64,000 bases of DNA from Streptomyces flaveolus (GTDB taxonomy: Bacteria; Actinomycetota; Actinomycetes; Streptomycetales; Streptomycetaceae): contig NZ_JNWV01000007.1 of the NCBI RefSeq assembly GCF_000716535.1, positions 124,001 through 188,000 of the forward strand, in the 5' to 3' direction. Each line of letters opens with the position of its first letter. Positions within the stretch are counted from its first letter, which is position 1. The translations under genes were made by a program, and so were the position numbers. Positions 18,240 to 25,229 of this stretch are shown in pieces. A model generated the notes under the pieces. It had not been told where the DNA came from. It did not search any database and saw only the letters and a program-made list of their open reading frames with translations.

Positions 18240-18926
18240 GTGACCGACCGTGACCCGCTCCTGGATCCCGTCCTCGATCCCGCCGCCATGCGCAAGCAGT
18301 ACCGGGCCGACGGCCTCGCCGAAGAGGATCTCGCCACCCATCCGATGGACCAGTTCACCCGGTGGTTCGAGGACGCCGCCCGGGCGGCCCTGCACGGCAC
18401 GCTCTACGAGCCCAACGCGATGGTCGTCTCCACGGCGGACGCCGAGGGCCGCCCCAGCTCCCGCACGGTGCTGATGAAGCAGTTCGACACCGAGGGCTTC
18501 GTCTTCTTCACCAACTACGACTCCCGCAAGGGCCGCGACCTGGCGGAGAACCCGCACGTCTCGCTGCTCTTCCCCTGGCACCCGCTGGCCCGCCAGGTCA
18601 TCGTCACCGGCACCGCGCGGCGCACCGGCCGCGACGAGACCGCCGCCTACTTCCGCACCCGCCCGCACGGCTCCCAGCTGGGCGCCTGGGCCAGCGCCCA
18701 GTCCACGGTGATCGCCTCCCGCACGGAGCTGGACACGGCCTACGCCGCACTCGAAGCCCGTTACCCGGAGGACGAGCAGGTCCCGGTCCCACCGCACTGG
18801 GGCGGCTTCCGCGTCACCCCGGAGACGGTCGAGTTCTGGCAGGGCCGCGAGAACCGCCTCCACGACCGCCTGCGCTACGTCGCCCGGCCGGACGGCACCT
18901 GGAAGGTCGAACGCCTCAGCCCCTGA
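18240..18926 (+). CDS. pdxH: Pyridoxamine 5'-phosphate oxidase
   Basis: A 228-residue FMN enzyme that oxidises pyridoxamine/pyridoxine 5'-phosphate to pyridoxal phosphate. It shows the PNPOx split-barrel segments [22 protein letters not shown] (near 55-75) and [13 protein letters not shown], with the C-terminal dimerisation and FMN-binding motif [13 protein letters not shown] close to the end, as in Escherichia coli PdxH. The GTG at 18240 gives the expected length; no good ribosome-binding site is seen. It is divergent from citrate synthase. A second PdxH-like paralogue lies at 48822-49490. Confidence 0.9.
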   Translation: MTDRDPLLDPVLDPAAMRKQYRADGLAEEDLATHPMDQFTRWFEDAARAALHGTLYEPNAMVVSTADAEGRPSSRTVLMKQFDTEGFVFFTNYDSRKGRDLAENPHVSLLFPWHPLARQVIVTGTARRTGRDETAAYFRTRPHGSQLGAWASAQSTVIASRTELDTAYAALEARYPEDEQVPVPPHWGGFRVTPETVEFWQGRENRLHDRLRYVARPDGTWKVERLSP

Positions 18927-18970
18927 CCGGGGCCCGGAGAGGTGTGGGCGGGAAGGCGCGGGAACGCAGA

Positions 18971-19032
18971 CGACCCGCGGGCTGGGTTCCTCCAGGAGGA
19001 GCCGGCCGGACGTACCGGCAGCCCGCGGGTCG
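18971..19032. terminator. 14-bp perfect inverted repeat with nested stems, downstream of pdxH
   Basis: CGACCCGCGGGCTG at 18971-18984 pairs exactly with 19019-19032. The 34-base loop itself holds a ggttcctcc/ggaggagcc stem and a gccgg/ccggc stem. It can terminate pdxH transcription (46 bases after its stop). Read on the minus strand, it would form the 3' end of the candidate small RNA described next. Confidence 0.55.
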
Positions 19033-19187
19033 GGTGACTGCTTGGGATTGGGCCGGCTGCACGCGTTCGCGTGCCGGTCCGGCACCGCACATGGTGTGGT
19101 GACGGGCCGCTAGCCCGCAGCCACCTCACGCGTCCGGTTCTCATACATCTGCCGAACCACCTCCCTTCTCGTGTAACCGACACCCTA
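18971..19187 (-). ncRNA. Candidate small structured RNA encoding a 12-residue peptide
   Basis: On the minus strand a TAGGGT -10 element (19187-19182) precedes a consensus Shine-Dalgarno AAGGGAGG (19167-19160). A 13-codon ORF follows (ATG 19148 to TAG 19110; peptide MYENRTREVAAG). Downstream come consecutive stems: cgggc/gcccg around the TAG, gtgccgg/ccggcac, gcacgcg/cgcgtgc, and finally the 14-bp hairpin at 18971-19032. Promoter, strong translation signal, tiny ORF and terminal hairpin together suggest a regulatory RNA or leader-type transcript of about 200 nt. I do not recognise a family, and expression is unproven. Confidence 0.35.
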
Positions 19188-19238
19188 AGAAGTCGCCGCG
19201 GCGGGCTCAACTGTTTTTTTCGGCGGTGCGGTGACTGG

Positions 19239-19245
19239 TATAGGT
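19239..19245 (+). promoter_or_regulatory. -10 element of the GNAT gene (leaderless)
   Basis: TATAGGT ends six bases before the GTG at 19252, the spacing expected when transcription begins at the start codon. A run of seven T (19214-19220) lies just upstream, which is unusual for this DNA. Confidence 0.45.
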
Positions 19246-19251
19246 GCTCGC

Positions 19252-19710
19252 GTGACGGATCTTCGAATAGCGCACGTCGACGGCGACGGGATGCTGGAGC
19301 AGTGGCGGCACGTCCACAACGTGGTCGTCCCGCCCGCCGCGATGTCCCTGGAGGAGGCGCGGGAGCGGCAGCACCGGTACCGGCTGGCGAACGCCTATCT
19401 CGGCGAGGTGCTCGTCGGGTGTTCGACCGTGCGTCCGCCGGCGGGGGAGCGGAGGGTGGCGACCGTCATCGCGCGCGTGCTGCCCGGGTTCCGGCGGCGC
19501 GGGTTCGGTACGGCGATCCACGCGGACGCGCTGGCCCACGCGCGCGTGCTCGGCGCCGAAGCCGTCGAGACGTGCGTGCTGGCGGTGAACGAGGACGGGC
19601 TGCGGTTCGCCGTGCGGCACGGGTATGCGGAGATCGACCGGTATGTGCTGGACGGGGAGCACGACGAGTGGGTGGACCTGCGGCTCTCCCCGGGCGGCCC
19701 GGGGCATTGA
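19252..19710 (+). CDS. GNAT-family N-acetyltransferase
   Basis: A 152-residue single GNAT domain. The acetyl-CoA-binding motif A is seen as VLPGFRRRGFGTAIHADALAHA (near 73-95, the RRxGxG/A pattern). Motif B follows as CVLAVNEDGLRFAVRHGYAEI. The N-terminus is typical of stand-alone acetyltransferases of unknown substrate. The GTG at 19252 is preferred because a -10 element fits leaderless initiation there; an in-frame GTG at 19231 lies on the wrong side of that promoter. Confidence 0.8.
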   Translation: MTDLRIAHVDGDGMLEQWRHVHNVVVPPAAMSLEEARERQHRYRLANAYLGEVLVGCSTVRPPAGERRVATVIARVLPGFRRRGFGTAIHADALAHARVLGAEAVETCVLAVNEDGLRFAVRHGYAEIDRYVLDGEHDEWVDLRLSPGGPGH

Positions 19711-19823
19711 TCCCCGGAATCTTGCGGGAACAGGGTGTGGGGTGTGTCACGTTCCAGTTGAATGAGGGGCAGTGAGCGAACCGAGCGCCGTGCGTGCGCG
19801 GACGCAGTCTCCAGGGGGTCCAG

Positions 19824-21227
19824 GTGAGTGCTTCGCGGCGGAGTGGGACCACTGATGAACTGGGGCCGGACGAGCCCGGTGAGTCCGGCGGCTCCGACCT
19901 GCTCGCCGCGCTGCTCGACGGCATGGACGCGGCGCTGTGCGCGTTCGACGCCGAAGGGGTCGTGACCCACTGGAACCGGGAGGCCGAGCGGATCCTCGGC
20001 TGGACGGCCGCCGAGGCCGTCGGGCGGCACGGGTTCGCCGGCTGGGCGGTGCGCAGCGCCGACGCCGAGGAGGTGCAGACCCGGCTGATGTCGGCGATGC
20101 GGGCGCCGGGCCGGCAGGTGCACGAGTTCGCGCTGGTCACCAAGGGCGGCGGGCGGGTGCTCGTACGGACGCAGTCGGCCGCCGTGCGCGGACCCGACGG
20201 CAAGGCCGCGGGGGTGTACTGCGCGTTCAGCGAGGTGCACGCGCAGATCGACCTGGAGCGGTCGATAGCGCTGAGCGAGGCGCTGTTCGAGGACGCGTCG
20301 TGGGGAGTCGTGCTGGTCGACGCCGATCTGCGGCCCGCCGTGGTGAACGCGCACGCGGCACGGGCGCTGGGGGTGGGGCGCACGTCCGTACTGGGGCGTC
20401 CGCTGGGCGAGCTGCTCGCGCAGGGCGTGGAGGAGCTGGAGGCCGCGCTGACCCACGTCCTGGCCGAGGGCGCGCCGCCCGCGCCCGCCGAGATGTGGGT
20501 GACCGTCCGCACCCCGGAGGGCGAGAAGCGGCGCTGCTGGCGCAGCGGGTTCCTGCGGCTGTCCTCTCCGCTCGCCGAGGAGCCGGTGCCGCTCGGGGTG
20601 GGATGGCTGTTCGAGGACGTCACCGAGGCCAAGCAGGGGGAGCAGGAAGCGGCCCTGCTGCGGTTCCGGACGAACCAGCTCCACCGGGCGGCACGGGCCG
20701 CGGCCGAGTGCGAGGACCCGGCGGAGGCGGCCACCGTCCACCTGGACTTCGCCCTCGCCGGCTTCGCCGACCACGCCCTCCTCGACCGGATGGCGGACCG
20801 CCCGCGCGCGGAGGCCGCGGACGGCCCGGGCCCGGCCCGGCTGGTACGGCTCGCGGCCACGCCCGCCGGGGCGCCGGGCCCGAGCCTGCTCACGGGCGCG
20901 GCAGGGCTTCCCGTGCGCTACCCGGAGGGCCACCCGGCGCTCCAGTGCGTGGAGCGGGCCCGCACCGTGCGCGCGGACGCCGGATCGGTCTCCGCCGAGC
21001 GGGCGCGGGCGTGGGCGCTGGAGCGCCAGTGGCCCGGCGACGCGGTGCACGCCCTGTGCGCGGTGCTGCGCAGCCGGGGCCGGACGCTGGGCGTCGTGAC
21101 GTTCCTGCGCGCTTCCGGCCGCAGCCGCTTCACGCGGTCCGACACGGCGTACGCGGAGGACGTGGCCACCCGGATCGCGACGGCACTGGACCTGGCGGAG
21201 GCGGTGCGGGAACGACCGGAGGAGTAG
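19824..21227 (+). CDS. Tandem PAS-domain sensory protein
   Basis: The 467-residue protein has two PAS domains and no output domain that I recognise. PAS1 spans about residues 30-150 (AFDAEGVVTHWNREAERILGW is the core, ending with a PAC segment). PAS2 spans about 160-275 (GVVLVDADLRPAVVNAHAARALG). The C-terminal 180 residues look like a degenerate GAF domain (LCAVLRSRGRTLGVVTFLR...FTRSDTAYAEDVATRIA). Streptomycetes often append PP2C phosphatase or HATPase modules to such sensors, but neither is present. The GTG at 19824 has AGGGGG six bases upstream. It converges on the SIS gene. Confidence 0.75.
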   Translation: MSASRRSGTTDELGPDEPGESGGSDLLAALLDGMDAALCAFDAEGVVTHWNREAERILGWTAAEAVGRHGFAGWAVRSADAEEVQTRLMSAMRAPGRQVHEFALVTKGGGRVLVRTQSAAVRGPDGKAAGVYCAFSEVHAQIDLERSIALSEALFEDASWGVVLVDADLRPAVVNAHAARALGVGRTSVLGRPLGELLAQGVEELEAALTHVLAEGAPPAPAEMWVTVRTPEGEKRRCWRSGFLRLSSPLAEEPVPLGVGWLFEDVTEAKQGEQEAALLRFRTNQLHRAARAAAECEDPAEAATVHLDFALAGFADHALLDRMADRPRAEAADGPGPARLVRLAATPAGAPGPSLLTGAAGLPVRYPEGHPALQCVERARTVRADAGSVSAERARAWALERQWPGDAVHALCAVLRSRGRTLGVVTFLRASGRSRFTRSDTAYAEDVATRIATALDLAEAVRERPEE

Positions 21228-21287
21228 CCGCCTCGACGCGCGCGTGCGGGGCGCGTGGCGGTCGGACCCTCGCGGCGCGGACGGCTG

Positions 21288-22043
21288 TCAGTGCCGGTAG
21301 AAGATCCGGTCGCCGTACTCCGTCATCACCCGGCCGTTCCACTCGTGTCCGCCGTCGACGTTGCCGGAACGCAGCAGCGGGGGTTCGATGCCGCGGTCGG
21401 CGAGAGTGGCGGCGGTGGTCGCCATGACGGCCTGCATCAGGGCGCTGGTGACGACCGTGGACGCCGGGGCGAACGGCGCCGGGATGGTGTCGAGGGTGAG
21501 TTCCGCGTCCCCGACGGCGATCTTCGAGTCGAGCACGACGTCGCAGTGGTCCTTGAGGAAGGTGCCGGAGGCGTGCCGGGACGTCGTCTCCGAGGCGTAC
21601 GCCACCGAGGTGACGCCGATGACCTTCACGCCGAGGGAGCGGGCGGTGAGGGCCATCTCCACGGGCAGCGCGTTGCGGCCGGAGAGGGAGATGACCACGA
21701 GGGCGTCGCCGGCGCGCAGCGGCGAGGTCTCCAGGACGGCGCTCGCGAGGCCGTCGACGCGTTCGAGGGCGGAGCCGAGGGTGGCCGGGACGACGTCGAC
21801 GCCGACGACACCGGGGACGGCGAGCAGGTTCATCAGGGCCAGGCCGCCCGCGCGGTAGACGACGTCCTGGGCGGCAAGGGAGGAGTGCCCGGCGCCGAAG
21901 GCGAACAGGCGGCCGCCGGCCGCGACGGTGTCGGCGAGCAGGGTGCCGGCCGCGGTGATCGCCCCGGCCTCCTCGTCGCGGACCCGTCGCAGCAGGCCGA
22001 TGGCGGCGTCGAGGAACAGGTCGGCAGGCGTGCCGTCGCTCAT
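21288..22043 (-). CDS. SIS-domain aminosugar-phosphate protein (SCO4393-like)
   Basis: A 251-residue single SIS domain related to MurQ/GlmS isomerase domains. The phosphosugar-binding pocket shows FAFGAGHSS (near 47) and VVISLSGRNALPVEMA (near 118, the S-x-S-G-x-N loop). From memory, the S. coelicolor gene in the same position beside dmdR1 (SCO4393) has been reported as NagS, a GlcNAc-6-phosphate dehydratase behind aminosugar toxicity; that identification is by position and length, not verified. The ATG at 22043 gives the usual length. A DasR-like operator sits in its promoter, which agrees with an aminosugar role. Confidence 0.8.
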   Translation of the reverse strand: MSDGTPADLFLDAAIGLLRRVRDEEAGAITAAGTLLADTVAAGGRLFAFGAGHSSLAAQDVVYRAGGLALMNLLAVPGVVGVDVVPATLGSALERVDGLASAVLETSPLRAGDALVVISLSGRNALPVEMALTARSLGVKVIGVTSVAYASETTSRHASGTFLKDHCDVVLDSKIAVGDAELTLDTIPAPFAPASTVVTSALMQAVMATTAATLADRGIEPPLLRSGNVDGGHEWNGRVMTEYGDRIFYRH

Positions 22044-22084
22044 GCGGTGCCCCTTCACAGCGTCTGTGTCGCGGATCACCGTGC

Positions 22085-22107
22085 GGTCTGGACCAGTGCG
22101 GTGTCAA
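22085..22107 (-). promoter_or_regulatory. DasR-like operator (dre) with -35 element of the SIS gene
   Basis: On the minus strand ACTGGTCCAGACCG (22097-22084) matches the dre consensus ACTGGTCTAGACCA at 12 of 14 positions. A perfect TTGACA -35 box lies just upstream (22107-22102), so the site would occupy the spacer of the promoter and block it when DasR binds. The -10 is weak (CACGGT). DasR represses aminosugar genes and is released by glucosamine-6-phosphate; the regulatory claim is inference from the match and the gene. Confidence 0.55.
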
Positions 22108-22265
22108 TACGGCCGGGCGGGAGCGCCCCGCACCCCGGAACGCGCCGCACCCCCAGACGGCACCCGTTTTCCCGGTGCCGCCCGCTTGTCAGTGGGATCC
22201 GGCAGAATTGATGCCAGGGCCAGCGCACGCGGCCGGCCGCCGGCAGAGGTAATCGAGGGGCACGT

Positions 22266-22958
22266 ATGTCCGGACTGATCGACACCACGGAGATGTATCT
22301 CCGCACCATCCTCGAACTCGAAGAGGAAGGCGTCGTCCCCATGCGCGCCCGCATCGCGGAGCGGCTGGACCAGAGCGGGCCGACGGTGAGCCAGACGGTG
22401 GCGCGCATGGAGCGCGACGGCCTGGTCTCCGTGGCCAGCGACCGCCACCTGGAGCTGACCGACGAGGGTCGCCGGCTGGCGACGCGCGTGATGCGCAAGC
22501 ACCGCCTGGCCGAGTGCCTGCTCGTCGACGTGATCGGGCTGGAGTGGGAGCAGGTGCACGCGGAGGCGTGCCGCTGGGAGCACGTGATGAGCGAGGCCGT
22601 GGAGCGCCGCGTGCTGGAGCTGCTGCGGCACCCCACCGAGTCGCCGTACGGCAACCCCATCCCGGGCCTGGAGGAGCTGGGCGAGAAGGACGGCGCGGAC
22701 CCGTTCCTGGACGAGAGCATGGTGTCGCTGGCCGATCTGGACCCGGGCTCGGACGGCAAGACGGTCGTCGTCCGCCGCATCGGGGAGCCGATCCAGACGG
22801 ACGCGCAGCTGATGTACACGCTGCGGCGCGCGGGCGTGCAGCCCGGTTCGGTGGTCAGCGTGACGGAGTCGCCCGGTGGCGTGCTGGTGGGCAGCGGCGG
22901 CGAGGCGGCGGAGCTGGAGGCGGACACCGCCTCCCACGTGTTCGTCGCCAAGCGCTGA
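22266..22958 (+). CDS. dmdR1: Iron-dependent repressor DmdR1 (DtxR/IdeR family)
   Basis: The 230-residue protein has all three DtxR domains. The winged helix covers residues 1-70 (YLRTILELEEEG, then RLDQSGPTVSQTVARMERDGL). The dimerisation and metal domain has HRLAECLLVDVIGLEWEQVHAEACRWEHVMS, with conserved Cys/His/Glu ligands near 100-110. A C-terminal SH3-like domain follows. Length equals S. coelicolor DmdR1, the Fe(II)-activated master repressor of siderophore genes that binds iron boxes. It is divergent from the SIS gene. No iron box is obvious in its own promoter. Long open frames run on the opposite strand, as described for adm. Confidence 0.93.
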   Translation: MSGLIDTTEMYLRTILELEEEGVVPMRARIAERLDQSGPTVSQTVARMERDGLVSVASDRHLELTDEGRRLATRVMRKHRLAECLLVDVIGLEWEQVHAEACRWEHVMSEAVERRVLELLRHPTESPYGNPIPGLEELGEKDGADPFLDESMVSLADLDPGSDGKTVVVRRIGEPIQTDAQLMYTLRRAGVQPGSVVSVTESPGGVLVGSGGEAAELEADTASHVFVAKR

Positions 22959-22967
22959 GACGGAGAG

Positions 22968-22993
22968 GGCCCCGGCGCTTGCGCGCCGGGGCC
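22968..22993 (+). terminator. Terminator hairpin of dmdR1
   Basis: GGCCCCGGCGC at 22968-22978 pairs perfectly with 22983-22993 around a TTGC loop. It begins nine bases after the dmdR1 stop and is followed by tgtcctcccc, without a true T-run. Confidence 0.75.
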
Positions 22994-23112
22994 TGTCCTC
23001 CCCTGTGCTGACCCGGAGCCCCGAGCTCTCAGGGTCATCCCCCTCGGACCGGCTTTTCCCCGAGCGGTCCGCCTCCCGCCAGAAACATCCCCTCGGCTGA
23101 GGCGATCATTCC

Positions 23113-23141
23113 TTGAGGGGTGTCACTCAAATGAGGGGTGT
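23113..23141 (+). promoter_or_regulatory. Repeat/operator-like element upstream of the alpha/beta hydrolase
   Basis: TGAGGGGTGT occurs twice, at 23114-23123 and 23132-23141 (18-bp period). TTGAG (23113-23117) and CTCAA (23126-23130) form a small palindrome around the first copy. Just downstream, ATTCGA is repeated at 23160-23180. The element lies about 90 bp upstream of the hydrolase start, where an activator or repressor could act. No known consensus is recognised. Confidence 0.3.
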
Positions 23142-23230
23142 TGTCCGCAGATACGCAATTTTCGAATAGGCATTCGATAGCCTGAAGTGGCTGGACGACG
23201 AGGACGGCGGAGCTGGGGGGTGCCAGGCCG

Positions 23231-24115
23231 ATGGCACGGCGTATCGATGTGACGGGAGCGGGCGGGGTGCGCCTGGCCGCCTGGGAGTTCGCCGACCCTC
23301 CGAAACCGGAGGCGGAGCCGGACGCCGAAGGCGAGGCGGGGCCCGGCGCTCCGGGCGTGCTCTTACTTCACGGTCTGATGGGCCGCGCCTCCCACTGGGC
23401 GCCCACCGCCCGCTGGCTCGCCGGCCGCCACCGCGCCGTGGCGCTCGACCAGCGCGGCCACGGCCAGAGCGAGAAGCCCCCGCGCCCCGCGTACACCCGC
23501 GAGGCCTACGTCGAGGACGCGGAGGCCGCCGTGGAACAGCTCGGCCTAGCCCCCGTCCTCCTCATCGGCCACGCCATGGGCGCGCTGACCGCCTGGCAGC
23601 TCGCCGCCAAGCGCCCCGATCTGGTGCGCGGCCTGATCATCTGCGACATGCGGGCCTCCGCCCTCGGCGCGGCCTCCCAGCGCGAGTGGGCCGACTGGTT
23701 CCGCTCCTGGCCCGTCCCCTTCGCCAGCCTGGCCGACGTCCGCAAGTGGTTCGGCGAGGACGACCCCTGGGTGGAGCGGCCGAGCCCCGCACGCGGGGCC
23801 TTCTACGCCGAGGTGATGCACGAGTGCGAGGACGGCTGGCGGCCGGTCTTCGACCCCGAACAGATGCTCAGCTCCCGTGAGACATGGGTCTACGACGCCC
23901 ACTGGGAGGAACTGGCCCAGGTCCGGTGCCCGACGCTGGTGGTGCGCGGCGTGGACGGCGAGCTGGGGCGGGCGGAGGCCCAGGAGATGGTGCGGGTGCT
24001 GCCGCGCGGGGAGTACGCGGAGGTCCCGGACGCGGGGCACCTGGCCCACTACGACCTGCCGGTGGCTTGGCGGGGCGCCGTCTCGCCGTTCCTCGACGGC
24101 TTGCCCGTGGGGTGA
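23231..24115 (+). CDS. Alpha/beta-hydrolase fold protein lacking the nucleophile serine; contains a TTA codon
   Basis: A 294-residue alpha/beta-hydrolase fold. The oxyanion HGLMG lies near residue 48 and ALDQRGHGQSE near 76-86. A late Asp region (VVRGVDGELG) and the terminal catalytic-type His (PDAGHLAHYD) are present. At the nucleophile elbow, where GxSxG is expected, the sequence reads GHAMG (codon GCC for Ala), so ordinary ester hydrolysis is unlikely. Codon 45 (23363-23365) is TTA, the codon read by the bldA tRNA in Streptomyces, implying translation late in development. It is preceded by GGGGGG as ribosome-binding site and ends at a strong hairpin shared with the convergent neighbour. 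Confidence 0.82.
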   Translation: MARRIDVTGAGGVRLAAWEFADPPKPEAEPDAEGEAGPGAPGVLLLHGLMGRASHWAPTARWLAGRHRAVALDQRGHGQSEKPPRPAYTREAYVEDAEAAVEQLGLAPVLLIGHAMGALTAWQLAAKRPDLVRGLIICDMRASALGAASQREWADWFRSWPVPFASLADVRKWFGEDDPWVERPSPARGAFYAEVMHECEDGWRPVFDPEQMLSSRETWVYDAHWEELAQVRCPTLVVRGVDGELGRAEAQEMVRVLPRGEYAEVPDAGHLAHYDLPVAWRGAVSPFLDGLPVG

Positions 24116-24172
24116 GTGCCTACGCGTCTGCCGGGTTCGTGGCGTCGGCGGGCGCGGGCCGGTGGTGCGTGC

Positions 24173-24218
24173 TCGCGCAGTTCCCCGCGCCCCCTCAGGG
24201 GCGCGGGGAACTGCGCGA
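24173..24218. terminator. Perfect 21-bp-stem bidirectional hairpin
   Basis: Positions 24173-24193 and 24198-24218 are exact reverse complements around a four-base loop (ctca). The arm core is gcgcagttccccgcgcccc. It sits between two convergent genes, so it can terminate both. The right arm and its tail (gcgcgaccagcc) recur as a fragment at 11430-11449, showing that this is a member of a dispersed intergenic repeat family. Confidence 0.8.
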
Positions 24219-24279
24219 CCAGCCACGACGAACCGGTAGCCGCCAAGTCACCGGCACCCGGCGGACGAATGGGCGCCGG

Positions 24280-24969
24280 CTACCGATCCCTCCCGCACGC
24301 ATAGGCCAACGGTGAGAGCAACTCCTCCGCGTCCGGCAGCCACCGGTTCGCGGGCGTCGGCCGGCACGCCCACTGCACGGCCCCCCGGGACCCGAACCGC
24401 GTGGGCGGCGCCGCCACGTACGCGCCCTCGCCCAGGGTCATGAGGTCCAGTGACGCCGGCGACCAGCCCAGCTTCCGTACCAGCTCCGGCACCTTCGCGG
24501 TCGCACCGGGCAGGACGAAGAACTGCATGCGCCGGTCCGGGGTCAGCGTGACCGGACCGAGCGTCAGCTCCATCCGCTCCATACGGGCGAGCGCCAGGAA
24601 CCCCGCGCTCTCCGGGACGGACAACGCGTCGAACGTCCGGCCCGTCGGCAGCAGGATCGACGCCGTCGGCTGCTTCTGCCACATCCGGCGCGCGACGGTC
24701 GCACTGCCGGTCGCCTGGGTCGCCCAGTCGGGGCGCGCGGGGTGCGCACCCGGCGCAGGGCAGGAGGCGTCGCCGCACGAGCAGCGCTGCCTGCCGTCGA
24801 CGGCTTCCAGCCAGGTGCCCGGGAACACGTCCCAGTGCCGCTCCTCGGCGTAGCGTACGGCGGTCTCCAGCAGCGACTCCCCGCGCTGCTGCGGGATGTG
24901 ACCTGCCATCTGAGTGTCTTGGGCGCCCGCGATCGTCTCTTCCACGTTCCACTCAACTCCCGCGCCCAC
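24280..24969 (-). CDS. Bifunctional DNA primase/polymerase N-terminal domain protein
   Basis: A 229-residue protein resembling the AEP primase-polymerase N-terminal domain found alone in many streptomycete proteins. Visible features are the opening LLETAVRYAEERHWDVFPGTWLEAVDG, a zinc-knuckle-like CSCGDASCPAPGAHP (C-x-C-x4-C...H, residues about 63-77) and HPARPDWATQATGS. The canonical catalytic Asp pairs of active prim-pols are not obvious, so catalytic function is doubtful. The start is uncertain: the GTG at 24969 is used, and an internal ATG about 20 codons later is an alternative. A 14-bp palindrome sits just upstream. Confidence 0.7.
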   Translation of the reverse strand: MGAGVEWNVEETIAGAQDTQMAGHIPQQRGESLLETAVRYAEERHWDVFPGTWLEAVDGRQRCSCGDASCPAPGAHPARPDWATQATGSATVARRMWQKQPTASILLPTGRTFDALSVPESAGFLALARMERMELTLGPVTLTPDRRMQFFVLPGATAKVPELVRKLGWSPASLDLMTLGEGAYVAAPPTRFGSRGAVQWACRPTPANRWLPDAEELLSPLAYACGRDR

Positions 24970-24974
24970 CTGGA

Positions 24975-24988
24975 GTTACGGCCGTAAC
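24975..24988. promoter_or_regulatory. 14-bp perfect palindrome GTTACGGCCGTAAC
   Basis: The palindrome lies six bases upstream of the proposed start of the minus-strand prim-pol-like gene, within the divergent promoter region shared with the TPR regulator at 25230. Its symmetry and position suggest an operator. I do not recognise the binding protein. Confidence 0.4.
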
Positions 24989-25229
24989 GCGCGCGGGGGA
25001 GGAGCATCGATTCGGCAGTCGGGGCGCATGGGTGCACGGGCGGGGGCGCGCGGGAGGGGGCGGGGCGTGAGATGGGTAGCCAGGGATGGGGGGAACCGTC
25101 TTTACCCCGGCAATCCGCATATGTCACGCATTGACGTTATGTCAGCTGGGCAGTGATCTTCCCGGCCGGATCTTTGTGCTCCGGAGGATCGCAACACGCT
25201 CCAGGGGATCGCAACGCAGGGGGTAGCAC

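Noticed and set aside
19071..19775. A 234-codon open frame overlapping the GNAT gene
   Set aside because: Arg-rich out-of-frame translation of the GNAT gene and its leader.
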